Shown here piece after piece: positions 16,698 through 25,421 of a DNA stretch of 59,373 bases (position 1 is its first letter; every line of letters begins with the position of its first letter). This DNA comes from Bdellovibrionales bacterium (GTDB lineage: Bacteria; Bdellovibrionota; Bdellovibrionia; Bdellovibrionales; JAGQZY01). The notes beneath the pieces were generated by a model. The model saw only the letters and a list, made by a program, of their open reading frames with translations, did no database searches and was not told where the DNA came from. The stretch lies in the NCBI GenBank assembly GCA_020435205.1, contig JAGQZY010000005.1:1-59373 (forward strand), read 5' to 3'. Position numbers and translations under genes: made by a program.

Positions 16698-17945
16698 ATG
16701 AGACTTCAGTTTTTGTTTGCGGTGGTTGTGATTGTCTCGGGTGGATCGGTGGCCTTTGCCGACAGTGGTGCCCAAAAAATAGGCTTGTCGGAGGTCTCTA
16801 AAAAAGTTTCACAAAGGTTTCAGCTGGAAAATTTTGTGAAAGCCAAGGGGGAAATCCCCATCCTGGAGGCCAAAGATCAAGCTGCTTTTGAAAACCCCAC
16901 GATCTCTTATGGGGCGGGTCGCCTCAACTACAATGGGGGACAGGGGACTTCCGGTTATGATGAACTCGCTGTGAGCCAAACTTTATCTATGAACGGCCGC
17001 AAAGGTCGTTTTGCCAAACAGGGTGAGCACCTGAGTGCCATAGGCAAAATCAAAGGTATTGAAACCAAACTGCAACTGATGAGCCGAAGTTTACTGGCAG
17101 CCATCGAGTTTTATATTTTTAAGCAAAAGTATCAGCACATCGATGAGCGCAGAAAATATCTTAAATTGGTGACTCAATTTTTAAAGAGTCGAGCCTTTTC
17201 CTCGCCACAGAAAAAAATTGAGCTTCAGCTGATTGAAAATAAACTGCAAGAAGTGGGTGTGGAAGCTAATGAGATTTTATTAGGCCTTGAAAATGCCAGC
17301 CGAAGCCTCACTTTTTTCATTGGTCCGTTTCAACAAGAACAGGTCACCATTGATTTTTTAAATGATAAAAAAATTTTGGCGCTGGCGAGTCGCTTGCAAG
17401 GGACTTCGCTCAGTGAAGAAGAGATCTACAAGCATCAAAAAGAGTACTTGAAGCTTGCCAAAAGAACAGAATCCCTAGGCTGGGTTCCGGATCTGCAGCT
17501 TTATTACTCTCAGGCCAATGAAAGATATTTCGGCGGAAACCGCAACCAAGTTTTGGGTCTTGGCATAGAGGTGCCTCTATTTAACATGAAAAATTCTAAA
17601 AGAAGGGCGGTCGCAGCTAGCCAAACTGTTCTAGATCTAGAGATGTCCTTAAAAAAGAGCCAGCTTGAGGTGCAAAGAAACAACCTTGCTAGCCAAGTTA
17701 TAAAGGGGGTTTCTTTCCAAGAATTTTATAGTGCTAAAAAAATCCATCAAAAAGAAAAGCTCCTGAAAAAATTCAATCAAGACTTTAAAAAAGGTTTAGT
17801 GAAAGCCTCTGACTTTTTGGACTATGAAGATCAAGTTCATATGCTACACAGCCGAAGTCTTGATGCTTATTTGCAAATTTATAGTGGGCTGTTTGGCTTA
17901 ATCGAACTGTCGGGTGATGAAAAGGCCTTGCAGGAGGTTCTCTAA
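16698..17945 (+). CDS. TolC-family outer membrane efflux protein (CusC/CzcC-like)
   Basis: I chose ATG 16698 with GAGG about seven bases upstream; it exposes a signal peptide (about 1-21, ending SVAFA). The 415-residue protein has the TolC pattern: 'FENPTISYGAGRLN' near the start, long helical coiled-coil hairpins, 'LGLGIEVPLFNMKNSKR' at about 295-310 and a second helical pair. TolC-type trimers form the outer-membrane exit duct of tripartite pumps. The stop overlaps the start of the RND pump gene (TAATG). No N-terminal lipidation cysteine is present. Confidence 0.9.
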   Translation: MRLQFLFAVVVIVSGGSVAFADSGAQKIGLSEVSKKVSQRFQLENFVKAKGEIPILEAKDQAAFENPTISYGAGRLNYNGGQGTSGYDELAVSQTLSMNGRKGRFAKQGEHLSAIGKIKGIETKLQLMSRSLLAAIEFYIFKQKYQHIDERRKYLKLVTQFLKSRAFSSPQKKIELQLIENKLQEVGVEANEILLGLENASRSLTFFIGPFQQEQVTIDFLNDKKILALASRLQGTSLSEEEIYKHQKEYLKLAKRTESLGWVPDLQLYYSQANERYFGGNRNQVLGLGIEVPLFNMKNSKRRAVAASQTVLDLEMSLKKSQLEVQRNNLASQVIKGVSFQEFYSAKKIHQKEKLLKKFNQDFKKGLVKASDFLDYEDQVHMLHSRSLDAYLQIYSGLFGLIELSGDEKALQEVL

Positions 17946-20900
17946 TGTTGCGGTTCTTTACGTGGGTTTTAGGTAATAAGCTCCTTTTGATGGCACTGGC
18001 TACTTTAGTGTTTGCCTGGAGTCTTTTTGGTTTAACCACTTTAAATATTAGTGCGGTTCCCGATATTACGAATAAACAGGTGATGATCAATACCAAGACG
18101 GGGTCTTTTTCTACGGAGCAAATTGAAAAAATTGTAACCTATCCCATTGAAATTGAAATGTCAGGTTTACCAGGGGTGCATGAGGTGCGCTCGCTTTCTA
18201 AGTATGGGTTGTCCCAAGTCATCGTGGTTTTTGAAGACGAGGTGGACCTCTATTTTGCGAGACAAGTGGTCAACGAGCGCTTGCAAGCCGCCAAGGGCCA
18301 GTTGCCGGCAGGGCTCACCCCAGAGCTGGGCCCAGTGTCAACGGGGCTTGGTGAGATCTTGATGTGGGTTTTGCAATTGAAAGCCGACTCTCCCGAAATG
18401 CAAAAATCAAGAAAGGAGCAGCTGCAGTACTTACGGCGCATTCAGGATTTTTACATCCGCCCTAGGATTAAAAGGATCCCTGGTGTCGCTGAGGTGGACA
18501 CCAATGGGGGCTTTAATACAGAAGTTCACATCAATTATTTCCCTGCGGCCCTTGATAAGTATGGGATCAATGTTTCGGATTTAATCGACTCTGTCCGTGA
18601 GGTCGGGACGTCTTTTGGTGGCTCTTATATTAAAAATGAAGACCAACAGATTACGGTGCGCTCGCTAGTGCCTATCAAAGATCTTTCCTCCATTGAAGGC
18701 ATCGTTTTAAAAAGAATGCCTTCCGGGAAAAATATTTTTGTCAAAGACGTTTGCTCGGTGAAATTTGAAAGCAGCCCGCGGGTGGGTGGTGCCACTTTTG
18801 ATGGTGAGGAAACCGTACTCGGAACCCTGCTAATGCGTATTGGCTCCAACAGTCGCAATGTGGCCAGGGCGGCGAAAAAAGAGCTAGAGGTAATGAGTCT
18901 GCCTTCTGATGTCGAGCTCAAAGTGGTCTACAATAGGGAATACCTGGTGAATAAGACCATTGGCACCGTTACGAAAAACCTCATCGAAGGCGCCTTACTG
19001 GTCATTTTTATTTTAATGTTAGTGCTTGGTAATTTTAAAGCGTCAATAATTGTGTCCATGGCTATCCCCATGTCTATGCTGGTGGCCCTAAAGGGTATGA
19101 AGATGTTTGGGATCTCAGCCAACCTCATGAGTTTAGGGGCCATTGACTTTGGTTTACTTGTTGATGCCTCGGTGGTGATGGTCGAAAACTTTTTGCGCAG
19201 GATGGGTCATGCGCCCTCGTCTTTGGATGCTAAGGCGCGCTTAAAGCTGCTTGCCGAATCTTGTGCTGAGGTTTCTAAGCCAGTGATTTTTGGCCTTGCC
19301 ATTATTATGCTGGTTTACGTCCCTATTTTATCGCTTGAAGGTGTTGAAGGGAAGATGTTTGAACCCATGGCATTGACAGTACTCATGGCTCTGGGCGTGA
19401 GTTTAATTGTGGCCCTGCTTGTGATCCCTATCTTACTGTTTTTGGTTTTTGGCAAAGGAGTTATGGAAAAAGAGCCCCTGCTCTTTCGTTGGATCAAGGC
19501 CTCTTACACTCCCGTTTTAAATAAGGTTCTTGTCTACAGAAAAAGCACCTTGCTGGCAGGATTGATTTTATTTATTTCTGCCTTACTGGTCTTTTTAAGA
19601 TTGGGAGCTGACTTTGTTCCCCAATTAGATGAAGGGGATTTGGTGATTGGTTTAGTGCGGGATAGCAAGCAACACATCGATAAATCCATTGATGAGCAAA
19701 CCAAAGCTGAAAACATCATTAAACAGTTCGCAGAAGTGGATTATGTTTTCTCACGTATCGGGACCCCTGAAAGCGCCACCGATCCTATGGGGCCAAATTT
19801 TGCTGACACTTTTGTTATGTTAAAAAAGAAGAGCTCGGATTGGCCCCTAGTGAATGGTAAAAAGCGATCAAAGACCGAGCTTTTTGAAGCCATAGCTATT
19901 GCGCTTGAAAAGGGGATGGATGCCCAAGACATTTCATCGACCCAGCCCATTGAAATGAGGTTCAATGAGATTCTTGAGGGCAGTCGAGCGGACATCACTT
20001 TAAGGTTTTTGGGTCCAGACCTTGATGATCTTTTAAATTATGCTAACCAAGCCGAAATTTTACTCAAAGATATCAATGGGGTGCAGAGTGTTGAGTTTGA
20101 CGCCTTGACGGGACTCACCAAATCCAAAGTCCTCGATATCGAAGTGTCTTCGGAACAGGCTTTGATCTATGACCTTAAGCCTTTGGATGTGAATGAATAC
20201 GTAAAATCGTCCTTAGCTGGTGAAGAGGTGGGCACCTTTTTTCTCAATGGCATCAAAACGCCTTTTGTTTTTCATCTGGATGAAGAAGTGCGCGATAACA
20301 TTGACCGACTCAAAAAACTTCCTGTCCCATTGAAAGAAGGGGGCACGGTCGAGCTTGAAAAGCTAGCTCAGTTTCATTTCTCTGACCGCGTGACCACCAT
20401 TGCAAGGCGTTGGGCTGAGCGATATTCGGCCATTTCCATTTACGTTAAAGACAGGGACATCAGCTCCATCGTTGGTGAAGCCAAAGAGAAACTGGATCAG
20501 AACATAAAACTCAAAGCGGGCTATGCCATGGAGTGGGGCGGGCAGTTTAAAAACCTTGAGCGCGCTCGTTCTAAACTTCTGGTGATTGTTCCCCTGACTC
20601 TTTTGATCATCTTTTTTATGATCTTTTTTATGACAAACTCACTGGCCCAAGCTTTGGTTATTTTTACTGCAGTTCCCATGGGACTTGCCGGCGGTGTTTT
20701 CATGCTGGCCTTAAGGGGGATGAATTTTTCCGTATCAGCAGCCGTTGGTTTCATTGCCCTATCGGGCATTGTGATTTTAAACAGCATGGTGCTGGTGAAT
20801 TACATCAACCAACATTTATCCTCTGATCAAGATGTCATAGAAGTGATTCGTGAGGGTGCCCTATCGCGCTTGCGTCCTGTGGTCATGACAGCTCTAGTCG

Positions 20901-21061
20901 CTGGTCTTGGTTTTTTACCCATGGCCTTTAATACCGGTATGGGGGCAGAGGTGCAGAGACCATTAGCTACAGTCGTAATTGGGGGACTTATCACCTCGAC
21001 TCTTTTGACGATGCTTGTGGTTCCGACGCTGCTTGTGATCACTTTAAAGTCAAAGCATTGA
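17945..21061 (+). CDS. RND efflux pump, heavy-metal efflux (CzcA/CusA) type
   Basis: The 1038-residue protein has the 12-TM RND layout: TM1 at about 12-30, a large periplasmic loop, TM2-7 at about 340-530, a second loop, and TM8-12 at about 865-1030. The TM4 motif 'DFGLLVDASVVMVEN' keeps the two Asp and one Glu used for proton transport in CzcA/CusA. N-terminal 'ISAVPDITNKQVMI' and 'YPIEIEMSGLPGVHEVRS' are HME-type signatures. It would export metal ions or small toxic compounds from the periplasm. No CusB/CzcB-type adaptor lies in the operon, which is only the TolC-like gene and this one. Confidence 0.93.
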   Translation: MLRFFTWVLGNKLLLMALATLVFAWSLFGLTTLNISAVPDITNKQVMINTKTGSFSTEQIEKIVTYPIEIEMSGLPGVHEVRSLSKYGLSQVIVVFEDEVDLYFARQVVNERLQAAKGQLPAGLTPELGPVSTGLGEILMWVLQLKADSPEMQKSRKEQLQYLRRIQDFYIRPRIKRIPGVAEVDTNGGFNTEVHINYFPAALDKYGINVSDLIDSVREVGTSFGGSYIKNEDQQITVRSLVPIKDLSSIEGIVLKRMPSGKNIFVKDVCSVKFESSPRVGGATFDGEETVLGTLLMRIGSNSRNVARAAKKELEVMSLPSDVELKVVYNREYLVNKTIGTVTKNLIEGALLVIFILMLVLGNFKASIIVSMAIPMSMLVALKGMKMFGISANLMSLGAIDFGLLVDASVVMVENFLRRMGHAPSSLDAKARLKLLAESCAEVSKPVIFGLAIIMLVYVPILSLEGVEGKMFEPMALTVLMALGVSLIVALLVIPILLFLVFGKGVMEKEPLLFRWIKASYTPVLNKVLVYRKSTLLAGLILFISALLVFLRLGADFVPQLDEGDLVIGLVRDSKQHIDKSIDEQTKAENIIKQFAEVDYVFSRIGTPESATDPMGPNFADTFVMLKKKSSDWPLVNGKKRSKTELFEAIAIALEKGMDAQDISSTQPIEMRFNEILEGSRADITLRFLGPDLDDLLNYANQAEILLKDINGVQSVEFDALTGLTKSKVLDIEVSSEQALIYDLKPLDVNEYVKSSLAGEEVGTFFLNGIKTPFVFHLDEEVRDNIDRLKKLPVPLKEGGTVELEKLAQFHFSDRVTTIARRWAERYSAISIYVKDRDISSIVGEAKEKLDQNIKLKAGYAMEWGGQFKNLERARSKLLVIVPLTLLIIFFMIFFMTNSLAQALVIFTAVPMGLAGGVFMLALRGMNFSVSAAVGFIALSGIVILNSMVLVNYINQHLSSDQDVIEVIREGALSRLRPVVMTALVAGLGFLPMAFNTGMGAEVQRPLATVVIGGLITSTLLTMLVVPTLLVITLKSKH

Positions 21062-21149
21062 GCTTAATGATCACCTCCTTGGGTAAGGCTTGAGCATGCG
21101 CCCCAAGCGTCTAAAATTTGCTAGCTGAGATCAATAATAGAGACAGGTG

Positions 21150-21178
21150 TTGACACGTTTAAAATCCTTGGCTAGATT
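21150..21178 (+). promoter_or_regulatory. sigma70-type promoter of the ArsR-like gene
   Basis: TTGACA at 21150-21155 (consensus -35), a 17-base spacer, then TAGATT at 21173-21178 (-10). A start of transcription about seven bases later would fall at about 21185, only three bases before the ATG at 21188, so the transcript would be leaderless or nearly so. The -10 overlaps the left arm of the operator. Confidence 0.75.
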
Positions 21179-21198
21179 GTCAACCAGATGGTTGACAA
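21177..21198. promoter_or_regulatory. perfect inverted repeat over -10 and start codon: candidate ArsR operator
   Basis: Ten-base arms TTGTCAACCA and TGGTTGACAA are separated by GA. The repeat covers the end of the -10 element, the likely transcription start and the first codons of the ArsR-like gene. Bound repressor would block RNA polymerase, so autoregulation is expected. Confidence 0.8.
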
Positions 21199-21535
21199 TA
21201 AAGAAGAGCACCTCGACCGCGTTTTTTCTGCACTCGGGGACCACAACAGAAGAAAAATGCTACGGATGCTGGCCAAACAAAGTCTCAATGTCTCCGAGCT
21301 CGGTGAGCCTTTTGGGATAACAAAGCAGGCGGTCTCAAAGCACTTGCGGGTCTTGGAGGGCGCGGGGCTGGTGAAAAAGCAAAAGGATGGAAGAGTTCAG
21401 CGCTGCTCATTCAATCCAAAGGCTTTGGATCAGGTGCAGAAGGTTGTCGATCAGTACAGGGGATTCTGGGATCGGCAACTGGATTCTTTAGATGAGTACA
21501 TTCAGTCGGTAACTAAACAAGGGGAGAAAAAATGA
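21188..21535 (+). CDS. ArsR-family winged-helix transcriptional regulator
   Basis: The 115-residue protein contains an ArsR-type winged helix: 'DRVFSALGDHNRRKMLRML', recognition helix 'ITKQAVSKHLRVLEGAGLV', and wing 'KKQKDGRVQRCSF'. No metal-binding cysteine pair is visible, so it belongs to the group often paired with SRPBCC proteins rather than metal sensors. The start is fixed by the domain and has no ribosome-binding site, which fits a leaderless mRNA. Its start codon lies inside a perfect inverted repeat. It overlaps the following SRPBCC gene by four bases. Confidence 0.93.
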   Translation: MVDNKEEHLDRVFSALGDHNRRKMLRMLAKQSLNVSELGEPFGITKQAVSKHLRVLEGAGLVKKQKDGRVQRCSFNPKALDQVQKVVDQYRGFWDRQLDSLDEYIQSVTKQGEKK

Positions 21536-21951
21536 ATCTATCAATTAACAGGGTGTTTAATGGCCCATGCCATTTGGTTTTTGAAGCTTGGACCCATCCT
21601 GAAATTATCAAAAAATGGTTTTCGCCAAGTGGGGAGTGGATCGTTCATGTAGAAAGTATGGCGGTGCATCCTGGCGGTCAATATAGCTATGTCATTGCTT
21701 CGCCAGATGGTGAAAAAAAATGGCCGGTTAGTGGTGAATATAAAGAAGTCACTAAAAACGAAAAGTTAGTTTTTACATGGAACACCATGGATGTAAAAGG
21801 CACTCTGGTCACAGTCACTTTCAAAGACCTTGGAGACAAGACGGAAGTGATTTTGGTTCACGATATTTTGCCAAATCAAGAGCAGGTCGATGAGCACAAA
21901 TATGGTTGGGAAGCTTGTATGGATCAACTTTCGAAAAAAGTTTTAAAGTAA
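21532..21951 (+). CDS. SRPBCC/AHSA1-like ligand-binding protein
   Basis: The 139-residue protein matches the AHSA1-type START-like fold: 'INRVFNGPCHLVFEAWTHPEIIKKWFSP', 'GEYKEVTKNEKLVFTW' and 'TLVTVTFKDLGDKTEVILVHD', closing with 'GWEACMDQLSKKVL'. These small cytosolic proteins bind hydrophobic ligands in a cavity. They are typically the second gene of a two-gene operon with an ArsR regulator, as here (four-base overlap). Ligand unknown. Confidence 0.92.
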   Translation: MNLSINRVFNGPCHLVFEAWTHPEIIKKWFSPSGEWIVHVESMAVHPGGQYSYVIASPDGEKKWPVSGEYKEVTKNEKLVFTWNTMDVKGTLVTVTFKDLGDKTEVILVHDILPNQEQVDEHKYGWEACMDQLSKKVLK

Positions 21952-22002
21952 GAAAGGGTGCCAATCCATCGTTGCCTAGGAGGTTTGGGGTAGCTCCCGG
22001 CA

Positions 22003-23211
22003 TCAACCTGAAGGGATGCCCAGAATAAATACCACAAAGCAAAGCAGAGCGAGGGCTGCAAATTTTAATGTCGTGCCCCGGCTGTGCTTGGGATCTTTTT
22101 TGGCGACCGCAAAAGCAACTAAGCATTGAAGGGCATAAAAAAGAGCAAAAGCCCGAGAGGCATGGGCGATGATCTGATTTACGTTGGCTGTCCAGGTGAG
22201 GACGATACAGATGAGTGTAATGATAGCGTAATTGAAGCGAAGTGGGATTTCATTGTGACTTAAATCTCCGATCAGACCTGCCGCACTCTCAGTGTCTGCC
22301 AAAGATGCATTGAACTGACTGAAGATAGCGGCCACGCTGAGTAAAATGGGAAGAACAAGGGCGATAGGAGCCATCATTTTTAAAATGCCGGTGACGTCAG
22401 CGCTGACTTGATTTTGAAAAAGAACAGTGGCAAGGGCAATAAAGGTTAGGTAAATTATGGAAGAAAGAAGTTGAGCGCGGCTCATGGTTTTTATCCGCAG
22501 TTCCCGAGAAAAACTGTCTCCCAAATAGCGCGAAGTCTCAAAGCCCTGCACCACAATCAACAGCCCAAGCACCACGCGCAGATCGTGAAAGGAAAGATTC
22601 GAATCCATATCGGGCAAGGCCCACTGGCCGCGAACAGCCAAATAGGTATTGTGATAGCCTAGCGCCCACAGGAGGGCTGCAATCATACCCAAATTAAGAC
22701 TAACAATATATTTTTCCAGTTTCTCAATACCGCTAAAACCGCGCCATGTTCCGCTAATGCCAATGATCACTAGCAAGGTAGTGGTTAAAAAGTTTGAGGC
22801 GAGGTGGTTTTTAATGTGAAAGGCATTGAGAGCAAAAGCCGACAGAAGTTGCAAGTAGTAGGTGATCGAAATAAAGTAGGCTCCAGCTAAAATAAACCTG
22901 GAAACCAGGGCAATCTCTTGCGCTAGGCCGGGCTTTCCTTCTAGGGGTTCAAAGTGGGCAATGTTAAAGCGGATGGCCGAGCCGACGGCATAGGCCATCA
23001 TTAAGAGTGCGGCCATATAAAAGACGGAATAAACTCCCACCACGTGAGCCAAAAGAGGTGCGCAGACAAGAAAACCACTTCCCATAATGGAGGAGAGTGG
23101 GGTGATGGTGGCTAGCCAATTTTCCGATCGGGAAAGTTTTTTGGAAAAAGCGAGATAGATGGTTAGGGTAGTGGCCACCAAAAGTATGGAGACATTAAAA
23201 AGGTCTAGCAT
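22003..23211 (-). CDS. polytopic membrane transporter, APC/LeuT-like
   Basis: The 402-residue protein has about eleven to twelve hydrophobic segments. 'LATITPLSSIMGSGFLVCAPLLA' near residues 34-56 resembles the broken first helix of APC-fold transporters, and 'FETSRYLGDSF' lies in the middle. I cannot name a subfamily with confidence; an amino-acid or cation symporter is plausible. It stands alone, with an inverted repeat (ATCCCA / TGGGAT, 23263-23276) about 50 bp upstream of the start that could be an operator. Confidence 0.7.
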   Translation of the reverse strand: MLDLFNVSILLVATTLTIYLAFSKKLSRSENWLATITPLSSIMGSGFLVCAPLLAHVVGVYSVFYMAALLMMAYAVGSAIRFNIAHFEPLEGKPGLAQEIALVSRFILAGAYFISITYYLQLLSAFALNAFHIKNHLASNFLTTTLLVIIGISGTWRGFSGIEKLEKYIVSLNLGMIAALLWALGYHNTYLAVRGQWALPDMDSNLSFHDLRVVLGLLIVVQGFETSRYLGDSFSRELRIKTMSRAQLLSSIIYLTFIALATVLFQNQVSADVTGILKMMAPIALVLPILLSVAAIFSQFNASLADTESAAGLIGDLSHNEIPLRFNYAIITLICIVLTWTANVNQIIAHASRAFALFYALQCLVAFAVAKKDPKHSRGTTLKFAALALLCFVVFILGIPSG

Positions 23212-23262
23212 GGCGCCAAAGTATTACTCCCCTTGTCAGGGTTCAACCTCTTTTTATCTCAT

Positions 23263-23276
23263 ATCCCATGTGGGAT
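23263..23276. promoter_or_regulatory. inverted repeat ATCCCA-TG-TGGGAT upstream of the transporter gene
   Basis: Six-base perfect arms around TG, about 50 bp before the start of the minus-strand transporter. It may be an operator; no T-tract follows on either strand, so it is not a terminator. Confidence 0.3.
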
Positions 23277-23307
23277 CTCATTTGTTACCCGGTGAGGTTG
23301 AATGCCT

Positions 23308-24234
23308 TTAGTGTCTTGAATCATCCCCCGCTGATGGTTGGGTCTGTTGTTGACCTGCTGAGATATTCTCGAGGACGGCCTCTCCTCTTTTTACCATCTG
23401 GTTGGCGCAATCATTGATAATGACGTCACAAGAGACTTGTTTTAAATCTTCGCCGGTGGGTCGTGCCATGCAAATTCTTTGTTTCAGAGCCGATTCGGCA
23501 GAAATCTGAATTTTAACCTTGCCGGTGCGGCGATGTTTAAAGTCTTGCTTTTGGCACTCCATAGTTCCGTGACAAAAAATGATTCCAGCCTGATTGAGTT
23601 GTAGGGCTGGGCTGTCGTCGGCTCTGCGTTCCCCTTTAATTCTTTTTTCGTCTATCCACTGACAAGCCGTCACTTTTTCAATAAAAGGTTTACCAAGGCA
23701 TCCCTTCTTAGAGGCCACCTTTTCGGGAAGTTCGAAGATCTCGTCTTTAAAAAAACGATTAATCTCAGGACTGTTTCGCATCGTTCGTTTGGCCGTTTCT
23801 TCGTCAGGAAACATTTCAAGCTGCCTCGGAGTGAGTTTGTCGAGGTTTCTCGGGCGATACAATTCTATACGAACTCGGGCTGCGAGTTGACCATCGCCGT
23901 TATCAACAATAGAGGGGACGGCAATGCAGTAAGCTTGGCGTCGATCGTCCATTTCTCCAGCCATTCCGGGGCTGAGGTTATTTCGTTTAAAACCCAGGCT
24001 GACCAGATGGTTCATGACTCGGATTTTCTCTTCTTCGCAGCCGTCATTGAAGTTTTGGTAGTATTTGTCGTCACCCGTAAGTTGCGTTACAGATGTGGTA
24101 TAAATTCGCCCTCCGCAAACACCTTTGGTTGAGCGACCAAACATTTTTCGCATGGTCTGCTTGCTATTGGCTTGACCGGGAAAAGTGATGGAGGCGATAG
24201 CGATGAAACATAGAAAGGGACCCCAATATTTCAT
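23308..24234 (-). CDS. secreted cysteine-containing protein of unknown function
   Basis: I chose ATG 24234, preceded by GGGAG nine bases upstream, giving a 308-residue product with a signal peptide (about 1-24, ending GQANS). The mature part has about twelve cysteines ('GVCGGRIYTT', 'DGCEEEKIRV', 'QAYCIAVPS', 'KGCLGKPF', 'TACQWI', 'IIFCHGTMECQKQDF', 'QRICMARP', 'VSCDVIINDCANQM'), so disulfide bonds are likely. No family recognised. A TCTCAA-N-TTGAGA palindrome lies 131 bp upstream. Confidence 0.75.
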   Translation of the reverse strand: MKYWGPFLCFIAIASITFPGQANSKQTMRKMFGRSTKGVCGGRIYTTSVTQLTGDDKYYQNFNDGCEEEKIRVMNHLVSLGFKRNNLSPGMAGEMDDRRQAYCIAVPSIVDNGDGQLAARVRIELYRPRNLDKLTPRQLEMFPDEETAKRTMRNSPEINRFFKDEIFELPEKVASKKGCLGKPFIEKVTACQWIDEKRIKGERRADDSPALQLNQAGIIFCHGTMECQKQDFKHRRTGKVKIQISAESALKQRICMARPTGEDLKQVSCDVIINDCANQMVKRGEAVLENISAGQQQTQPSAGDDSRH

Positions 24235-24365
24235 AATTTTTCTCCCATACCAAAATTGACGACGTGTCTCAATTCTAGCACATGCCATTTCAATTTAAAA
24301 CAATGGAGGCTTCAGAGCGCAGGACTTTAGGCTCTAAAGAGCGGAAAACAGTAGTGTATAATGGA

Positions 24366-24380
24366 GTCTCAACTTGAGAC
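24366..24380. promoter_or_regulatory. palindrome GTCTCAA-C-TTGAGAC, candidate operator
   Basis: Perfect seven-base arms around one base, 131 bp upstream of the secreted protein gene. It has the same core as the palindrome at 16499-16513, which lies at a similar distance (137 bp) from another minus-strand gene for a secreted protein. Confidence 0.4.
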
Positions 24381-24440
24381 CCTCTGTTGAGGTGAAGAGT
24401 GACCAGACCGGGGTGAGGGGCCAGATTTTAAGCCTGTCAT

Positions 24441-25340
24441 TTATCTTAAGACTCGATAAAAAAAATCGCGTAACCACTCACTGGCTTGGTCTTTTTGAGT
24501 TCGCTTTGACCAAATGAGTTTTACATCGTAATTGGGTAGATCTAGTGGTGGATCAAAGGTTTTAATGCTGTGGCGCTGACTGCAAAAATGCAAAAAACGA
24601 CTAGGAGCAGTGAGAATGCAGTCACTGTTTTCAAGAATAAAAGGAGCGCTTGAGAAATTGGCTACGGTGTGGGTCAAATTTCGCGTTCGATTAATTTTTT
24701 CCAGCGCGCTGTCGACCACGCCCTTCACGCGATCACCACTGCTGGTCATGGTGTGGGGATAAGATAAAAAGCTTTCTAGATCTTTTTTTGTTTTAAAAAT
24801 GGGGTGACCTTTGCGGGCGGCACAGATGAAGACCTCTTTGTATAGGACCCGTTGCATAAGGTTTGGATTGTCAAAGCTGCGTACGCCAATGGCTCCGTCA
24901 ATTTCTGAGCTTAAGAGCTGGGAGGGGATTTTTTCCAGGTTCCAGCGCACAAGACGGATGCCGATCTGGGGAGCTTCTGTTTTTAACTGGGAAATGATTT
25001 TAGCCATAAACATTTGTTCGATGATGTCAGAGGTCGCAATATAAAAATTTCGTTTAGAAGTTTTTGGATCAAAATCAGTGGCATCAATGATGTAGTCGAG
25101 CTCGCTCATCCAACGCTTGAGAGAGGGGTAGATCTTTTCGGCTTTGGCCGTTGGCAAAAGATGGTGCCCTTCACGAATGACAATTTCATCCTTAAGCTGA
25201 TGACGCAGTTTTTTTAGCGAGTGGCTGATGGCTGATTGAGTGACTCCTAGTTTTTTGGCGGTTTCTGTCACACTCAAGGTGTCAAGCAGAGTTATAAGTG
25301 TTGGAATTAACTCAATTTTTATATCATTAATTTGATTCAT
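24441..25340 (-). CDS. LysR-family transcriptional regulator
   Basis: The 299-residue protein has the N-terminal LysR winged helix ('LLDTLSVTETAKKLGVTQSAISHSLKKLRHQL', about residues 18-50) and a C-terminal effector domain of the periplasmic-binding-protein fold (about 90-299). The substrate domain resembles the NodD/PcpR-type group. It is divergent from an SDR and aldo/keto reductase pair, the standard setting for a LysR protein that controls both its own gene and the neighbours. Two copies of an 11-base direct repeat lie at its start (25325 and 25355). Confidence 0.93.
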   Translation of the reverse strand: MNQINDIKIELIPTLITLLDTLSVTETAKKLGVTQSAISHSLKKLRHQLKDEIVIREGHHLLPTAKAEKIYPSLKRWMSELDYIIDATDFDPKTSKRNFYIATSDIIEQMFMAKIISQLKTEAPQIGIRLVRWNLEKIPSQLLSSEIDGAIGVRSFDNPNLMQRVLYKEVFICAARKGHPIFKTKKDLESFLSYPHTMTSSGDRVKGVVDSALEKINRTRNLTHTVANFSSAPFILENSDCILTAPSRFLHFCSQRHSIKTFDPPLDLPNYDVKLIWSKRTQKDQASEWLRDFFYRVLR

Positions 25341-25365
25341 TTAATAATGATAGACATTAATTTGA
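25325..25365. promoter_or_regulatory. direct repeat CATTAATTTGA x2, 30 bp apart, in the LysR-SDR divergent region
   Basis: Two identical 11-base copies start at 25325 and 25355, an exact spacing of 30 bp, close to three helical turns. The first copy lies in codons 2-5 of the LysR gene and the second in the intergenic region upstream of the SDR gene. They could be binding sites on the same DNA face. Confidence 0.4.
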
Positions 25366-25421
25366 ATAATATCAAGCTTTCGCCGAAAATGAATTCAATA
25401 ACAGAAACCGAGGAGGTTGAA

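Noticed and set aside
21999-22020. GGCATC / GATGCC inverted repeat at the end of the transporter gene as terminator.
   Set aside because: No T-run on either strand.
23263-23276. Inverted repeat as a strong finding.
   Set aside because: Short and seen once; listed as a low-confidence site only.
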